DNA from: JANNMJ01 sp031397815
GTDB lineage: Bacteria > Bacteroidota > Bacteroidia > Cytophagales > Hymenobacteraceae
Length of the DNA: 8,652 nt
Direction: 5' to 3'
Assembly (NCBI GenBank): GCA_031397815.1
Contig: JANNMJ010000010.1
Coordinates: 1-8,652, forward strand
Shown: positions 6,372 to 8,652 of the stretch, one piece after another
How positions within the stretch are numbered: the first letter of the stretch is position 1
Layout: each line of letters starts with the position of its first letter
Translations under genes and position numbers: made by a program
The notes under the pieces: generated by a model
The model's database searches: none
Told to the model about the DNA's origin: nothing
The model's input: only the letters and a program-made list of their open reading frames with translations

Positions 6372-6722
6372 CTAAGCCGCCGCGTGCAGCCATTCTTTCT
6401 TGGCGAAAAGGTCTTCGTCGGTTTCCCGGTAATCGGGGTCGTCGACGCAGCAGTCTACTGGGCACACGGCGGCGCATTGCGGCTCCTCGTGGAAGCCGTG
6501 GCACTCGGTGCATTTATCGGACACGATGTAATAGTACTCGTCGGAGATGGGGACCTGCGGCTCGGTGCCGCTCACGGCCACTCCACCATCCATCTCGACC
6601 TGCTTCAACGTGGTGCCATCGCCCCAACGCCACTGCGCACCGCCCTCGTAGATGGCGGTGTTGGGGCATTCGGGTTCGCAGGCACCGCAGTTGATGCACT
6701 CGTCGGTGATCATGATCGCCAT
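6372..6722 (-). CDS. 2[4Fe-4S] dicluster ferredoxin
   Basis: A small cytoplasmic electron carrier of 116 residues. The first motif is C9-x2-C12-x2-C15-x3-C19-P; the second is C71-x2-C74-x8-C83-x3-C87-P, the longer spacing found in Allochromatium-type ferredoxins. By family rule one cluster uses C9, C12, C15 and C87, and the other uses C71, C74, C83 and C19. Two extra cysteines (C91, C92) follow. The 51 residues between the motifs, including a WRWGDGTTLKQ segment, are longer than in classical clostridial or Allochromatium proteins. As I recall, this is usual for Bacteroidota homologues. The start MAIMITDECINCGACEPECP at 6722 is strongly conserved; the open frame upstream to 6830 is leader. Neighbours: a divergent LuxC-family reductase and its own terminator downstream. 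The redox partner is not identifiable here. Confidence 0.96.
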   Translation of the reverse strand: MAIMITDECINCGACEPECPNTAIYEGGAQWRWGDGTTLKQVEMDGGVAVSGTEPQVPISDEYYYIVSDKCTECHGFHEEPQCAAVCPVDCCVDDPDYRETDEDLFAKKEWLHAAA

Positions 6723-6754
6723 AGCGCGGAAGTGTTCGGGGGAAGTGAGTTCAG

Positions 6755-6806
6755 AAAAAAAGTGGGTTCCGGCACTAGAACCGGCGGAACGCACTACGGT
6801 TCCGGC
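6755..6806 (-). promoter_or_regulatory. Possible attenuator-like leader of the ferredoxin gene
   Basis: In transcription order on the minus strand: segment 1, GCCGGAACC (6806-6798); segment 2, GTTCCG (6790-6785); segment 3, GCCGGAACC (6773-6765); then CAC and seven T residues (6761-6755). Segment 2 can pair over 6 bp with CGGAAC of either segment 1 or segment 3. The 2:3 hairpin followed by the U-run looks like a weak terminator, and 1:2 pairing would prevent it. It lies between the proposed promoter box and the start codon. Stems are short, so this could be chance in a GC-rich leader. Confidence 0.35.
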
Positions 6807-6827
6807 TGCTTGTACGTAACCGGGGCA

Positions 6828-6859
6828 CAAAAGTAGGCCCGGCGGTTTGGGTAGGCGAA
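6828..6859 (-). promoter_or_regulatory. Promoter of the ferredoxin gene
   Basis: On the minus strand, TACTTTTG at 6835-6828 matches TAnnTTTG exactly. A TTCG (6859-6856), one mismatch from the TTTG -33 element, lies 20 nt further upstream, close to the usual spacing. This predicts a transcript start near 6823 and a leader of about 100 nt before the ATG at 6722. Confidence 0.6.
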
Positions 6860-6953
6860 TTTTGCCGCTGATTCCACGGGCTTTCTCGTCGTGCTGGCTA
6901 CGGTGTTAGCCGTTTTTTTCGTTTGTTTTCCCTGCGAAGCCCCCACTTCGCGG

Positions 6954-6961
6954 TACGTTTG
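6954..6961 (+). promoter_or_regulatory. -7 promoter box of the acyl-CoA reductase gene
   Basis: TACGTTTG matches TAnnTTTG exactly and ends only 4 nt before the ATG at 6966. A start about five bases after the box would fall on the A of the ATG, predicting a leaderless transcript. A TTTG exists at 6922-6925, but 28 nt from the box is too far for a standard -33 element. Confidence 0.6.
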
Positions 6962-6965
6962 CCCT

Positions 6966-8024
6966 ATGACTCTCGACCAGCGTCTTACCGCTTTTCTGGC
7001 CCTTGGCCGTCGCCTGAACACCTTCCTCCTACCCGCTTCTGCCGCCGACTTGACCGAGCTGGCCCGCCGCGCCGCCATCACCAATCCGTGGTTCGATGAG
7101 CCGAACGTGCGCGCCGCGCTCACGGGAATCGCCGCAATGCTGCGCCCCGAAGAGCTGAATCCGTGGCTGAGCCAGTACGATGCGGCGGCCCTCGAACCAG
7201 CCGCACCGCGCCGGGTGGGCGTGGTGATGGCGGGGAACATTCCGCTCGTCGGCTTCCACGATATGCTGTGCGTCCTCATCAGCGGCCACCGCCTCGACGC
7301 CAAGCTCGCTTCCACCGACCCGCTGCTGCCGCGCTGGATTACCGATCTGCTCCTCGAAATCGAACCCGCCTTCACCGATTATATCCAGTTCGTGGAGCTG
7401 GTGAAGGACGCCGACGCCGTCATCGCGACCGGCTCCGACAACACCGCCCGGTACTTCGACTACTATTTCGCTCGCAAGCCGCACCTCATCCGGCGCAATC
7501 GCACGTCGCGGGCGGTGCTGTCGGGTTACGAAACCCGCGAAGAGCTGGCGGCCCTCGGCGAAGACATTTTCCGGTACTACGGCCTCGGCTGCCGCAATGT
7601 CGCCAATCTGTTAGTGCCGCCGGAGTACGATTTCCGCCCCCTCCTCGACTCCTTGCAACCGTGGCAAACCGTCCTCGGTCACAACAAATACCACAACAAC
7701 TACGAGTATCAGCGCTCGCTGCTCCTCGTCAACCGCGAGCCGCACCTCGATACCGGCTACCTGCTGGTGCGCGAAGCCGCCGCCGCCGTCTCCCCTATCA
7801 GCGTCCTCTATTACCAGACCTACGACGGCAAAGCCGAGCTGGACGCCCGCCTCACCGAGCAGGCCGAGAAGACGCAAGTCGTGGTTTCGGCGGGCGGCTG
7901 GCTCAGCGGTTCCACCGCGTTCGGCGCGGCGCAATCGCCGCACGTCTGGGACTATGCCGATGGGGTCGATACGATGCGTTTCCTGACCTCGGCGGAAGTC
8001 GTGGCCGTTATAGCAAACAAATAG
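6966..8024 (+). CDS. LuxC-family acyl-CoA / fatty-acyl reductase
   Basis: Predicted soluble NAD(P)H-dependent reductase that forms an enzyme-bound acyl thioester and reduces it to aldehyde. The substrate is unknown. At 352 residues it is shorter than Vibrio LuxC (about 480). Motifs: GVVMAGNIPLVGFHDMLCV (about 85-103, the nucleotide-binding-fold entry), KLASTDPLLPRW (113-124), ATGSDNTARYF (154-164), RNRTSRAVLSG (177-187) and YYGLGCRNVANLLVP (204-218). C209 in GLGCRN is the likely catalytic cysteine. The start MTLDQRLTAF is chosen over the upstream open frame (from 6891) because the promoter box abuts this ATG and the upstream residues look like leader. No LuxD or LuxE partner is adjacent, so bioluminescence is not implied. 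It is divergent from the ferredoxin gene, a neighbourhood I recall as common in Bacteroidota. The hypothetical gene at 8168 follows after 143 nt. Confidence 0.93.
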   Translation: MTLDQRLTAFLALGRRLNTFLLPASAADLTELARRAAITNPWFDEPNVRAALTGIAAMLRPEELNPWLSQYDAAALEPAAPRRVGVVMAGNIPLVGFHDMLCVLISGHRLDAKLASTDPLLPRWITDLLLEIEPAFTDYIQFVELVKDADAVIATGSDNTARYFDYYFARKPHLIRRNRTSRAVLSGYETREELAALGEDIFRYYGLGCRNVANLLVPPEYDFRPLLDSLQPWQTVLGHNKYHNNYEYQRSLLLVNREPHLDTGYLLVREAAAAVSPISVLYYQTYDGKAELDARLTEQAEKTQVVVSAGGWLSGSTAFGAAQSPHVWDYADGVDTMRFLTSAEVVAVIANK

Positions 8025-8063
8025 TACAATTCCGTCGTTAGACTGAATTGAAGCGGGCAAATA

Positions 8064-8106
8064 GGCGGAGTTAGAGAAAAAAATCCCAAAACCAACCTAA
8101 CTCGCC
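8064..8106. other. Imperfect inverted repeat between genes
   Basis: GGCGGAGTTAG (8064-8074) and CTAACTCGCC (8097-8106) pair with one bulged G across a 22-nt A-rich loop. It lies 40 nt after the acyl-CoA reductase stop. No U-run follows on the plus strand, so a terminator call is weak. It could be a processing site or an operator. Confidence 0.35.
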
Positions 8107-8122
8107 GCAATTGTTGTTATTT

Positions 8123-8150
8123 GGCGGTCGGGTTCCATATCGGGACCGCC
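8123..8150. other. Hairpin just upstream of the hypothetical gene
   Basis: GGCGGTC (8123-8129) and GACCGCC (8144-8150) pair perfectly over 7 bp with a 14-nt loop, followed by CTTTG. It ends 17 nt before the ATG at 8168. It may be a weak terminator for the reductase gene or a structured 5' leader. Confidence 0.4.
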
Positions 8151-8167
8151 CTTTGAAGTTGAATCCA

Positions 8168-8482
8168 ATGCCCTACTTGACTGCCGCTCTGGTTACGACC
8201 GAGGAAGACCTCATCCAAAAAGAAGAGGTTGGCACGCTCCACTTTTCTGCTACCGACGTTTTGCCCACGATTGAAGAGCGCCGCCGCCGCGCCCACGCCA
8301 TCGAGCGCGCCTGTACGCTGGGCAATGCCCATCACGGAAAAGTACTGATTCATTTCCTGACCGAAGACGGGCATCTGTACCGCCTCGACACCACCATCTG
8401 GGCGTGTGACGACCGGTTCATCACCCTCAAAGCGGGCGCGTCACTGCCGGTGCGGGCGGTGACGGAAATTGAGTTTATCTAA
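8168..8482 (+). CDS. Small conserved-type hypothetical protein
   Basis: A 104-residue soluble protein that I cannot assign to a named family. It resembles hypothetical proteins I recall from Hymenobacter and relatives. Layout: an acidic N-terminal part (ALVTTEEDLIQKEEVGTLHF), a helical RRRRAHAIERACTLGNAHHG segment rich in Arg and His, then alternating strands (KVLIHFLTEDGHLYRLDTTIW, CDDRFITLKAGASLPVRAVTEIEFI). This suggests a short helix packed against a small beta-sheet or barrel. No catalytic signature, signal peptide or membrane helix is seen. The ATG at 8168 gives MPYLTAALVTTEED. The open frame from 8111 runs back through the hairpin at 8123-8150 and is less likely. The repeat cluster lies immediately downstream. 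A role in regulation or in binding a partner is possible but not shown. Confidence 0.8.
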   Translation: MPYLTAALVTTEEDLIQKEEVGTLHFSATDVLPTIEERRRRAHAIERACTLGNAHHGKVLIHFLTEDGHLYRLDTTIWACDDRFITLKAGASLPVRAVTEIEFI

Positions 8483-8483
8483 G

Positions 8484-8501
8484 ATAACCCTAGAGGGTTA
8501 T
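8484..8501. terminator. Short perfect hairpin directly after the hypothetical gene
   Basis: ATAACCC-TAGA-GGGTTAT forms a 7-bp stem with a 4-nt loop, starting two bases after the stop codon of the 8168 gene. There is no U-run, so it is a weak terminator candidate, or it belongs to the repeat cluster that follows. Confidence 0.35.
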
Positions 8502-8508
8502 TAGGGCC

Positions 8509-8534
8509 TCCCCGTGAGGGGACACCGTTTGGTA
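8509..8534 (+). repeat. Composite palindromic repeat, copy A
   Basis: A 26-nt unit of two adjacent mini-hairpins: TCCCC-GTGA-GGGGA, then CACCGTTTGGTA. It matches copy B (8580-8605) at 24 of 26 positions in the same orientation. It lies 26 nt after the stop of the hypothetical gene. Confidence 0.75.
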
Positions 8535-8535
8535 G

Positions 8536-8554
8536 CCGGGGGCAACGCCCCCGG
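8536..8554. repeat. GC-only hairpin between repeat copies
   Basis: CCGGGGGC-AAC-GCCCCCGG is a perfect 8-bp stem with a 3-nt loop, abutting copy A. It is probably part of the same composite repeat element. Without a U-run it is not a standard terminator. Confidence 0.65.
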
Positions 8555-8576
8555 AAGGAGAAGCTGTAAATAACAG

Positions 8577-8652
8577 GCGTCCCCGTTAGGGGATACCGTT
8601 TGGTACCGCCTCCTATCAGCGATTACCGAACGGTATCCCCTAACGGGGACGC
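8577..8652. repeat. 29-bp inverted repeat (copies B and C), cut by the window edge
   Basis: Arms at 8577-8605 and 8624-8652 are reverse complements with one mismatch in 29, around an 18-nt spacer. Each arm holds the 26-nt unit seen as copy A: TCCCC-GTTA-GGGGA followed by TACC-GTTT-GGTA, the second loop being GTTC in copy C. The DNA can thus fold as one long stem or as four mini-hairpins. The CCCCGTT core also occurs at 1-64. The element may continue beyond the window. Confidence 0.85.

Noticed and set aside
6321..6836. 171-codon plus-strand frame opposite the ferredoxin
   Set aside because: The minus-strand ferredoxin with two complete cysteine motifs explains this stretch; the plus frame has no domain features.
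6966..8024. Part of a bioluminescence (lux) operon
   Set aside because: No luxA, B, D or E gene is adjacent, and short solitary LuxC homologues are known in non-luminous Bacteroidota.
7163..8041. 292-codon plus-strand frame overlapping the acyl-CoA reductase
   Set aside because: The product is an Arg/Pro/Ala-rich string out of frame with a clear LuxC-family gene; it is a shadow frame.
8509..8652. CRISPR-like array from three similar 26-nt units
   Set aside because: One unit is inverted, spacing is unequal (45 and 18 nt), the units are strongly palindromic, and no cas gene is present.

Overview
The window reads as a high-GC chromosome of the phylum Bacteroidota, most likely a Hymenobacter-type member of the Cytophagales. 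The lineage call rests on three things. TAnnTTTG promoter boxes, the -7 element of this phylum, sit before three of the genes. Shine-Dalgarno sites are not evident. The protein families (a dicluster ferredoxin starting MAIMITDECINCGACEPECP, a short LuxC-family reductase, PAS and CZB-like sensory proteins) are typical of that group. The species call comes from remembered family resemblance, not from a search.

Layout. Positions 1-324 hold no convincing gene but are packed with palindromes and short tandem repeats. A plus-strand sensory pair follows: a protein of three PAS domains with no kinase (325-1641) and a 118-residue protein shaped like a CZB zinc-binding domain but lacking all four zinc ligands (1721-2077). 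A strong bidirectional terminator (2089-2127) separates this pair from a minus-strand group. That group reads, in transcription order, EamA-type transporter (6199-5333), DUF4265 protein (5307-4891) and valyl-tRNA synthetase (4807-2174). The DUF4265 gene is strikingly AT-richer than its neighbours. Further right, on the minus strand, is a 2[4Fe-4S] ferredoxin (6722-6372) with its own terminator and a leader that could fold as an attenuator. Divergent from it is a LuxC-family acyl-CoA/fatty-acid reductase (6966-8024) whose promoter box abuts its start codon. A small conserved-type hypothetical gene (8168-8482) follows, and the window ends in a cluster of composite palindromic repeats (8509-8652).

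How the genes relate. Most of the window is ordinary housekeeping and accessory content: translation (valS), metabolite export, redox, aldehyde or fatty-acyl metabolism and sensing. I see no phage, CRISPR, toxin-antitoxin or transposase gene. The less ordinary points are the zinc-ligand-free CZB-like protein beside a kinase-less PAS protein, the CCCCGTT-GGGG palindromic repeats at both window edges, the possible ferredoxin leader switch, and leaderless or nearly leaderless transcription of two genes.
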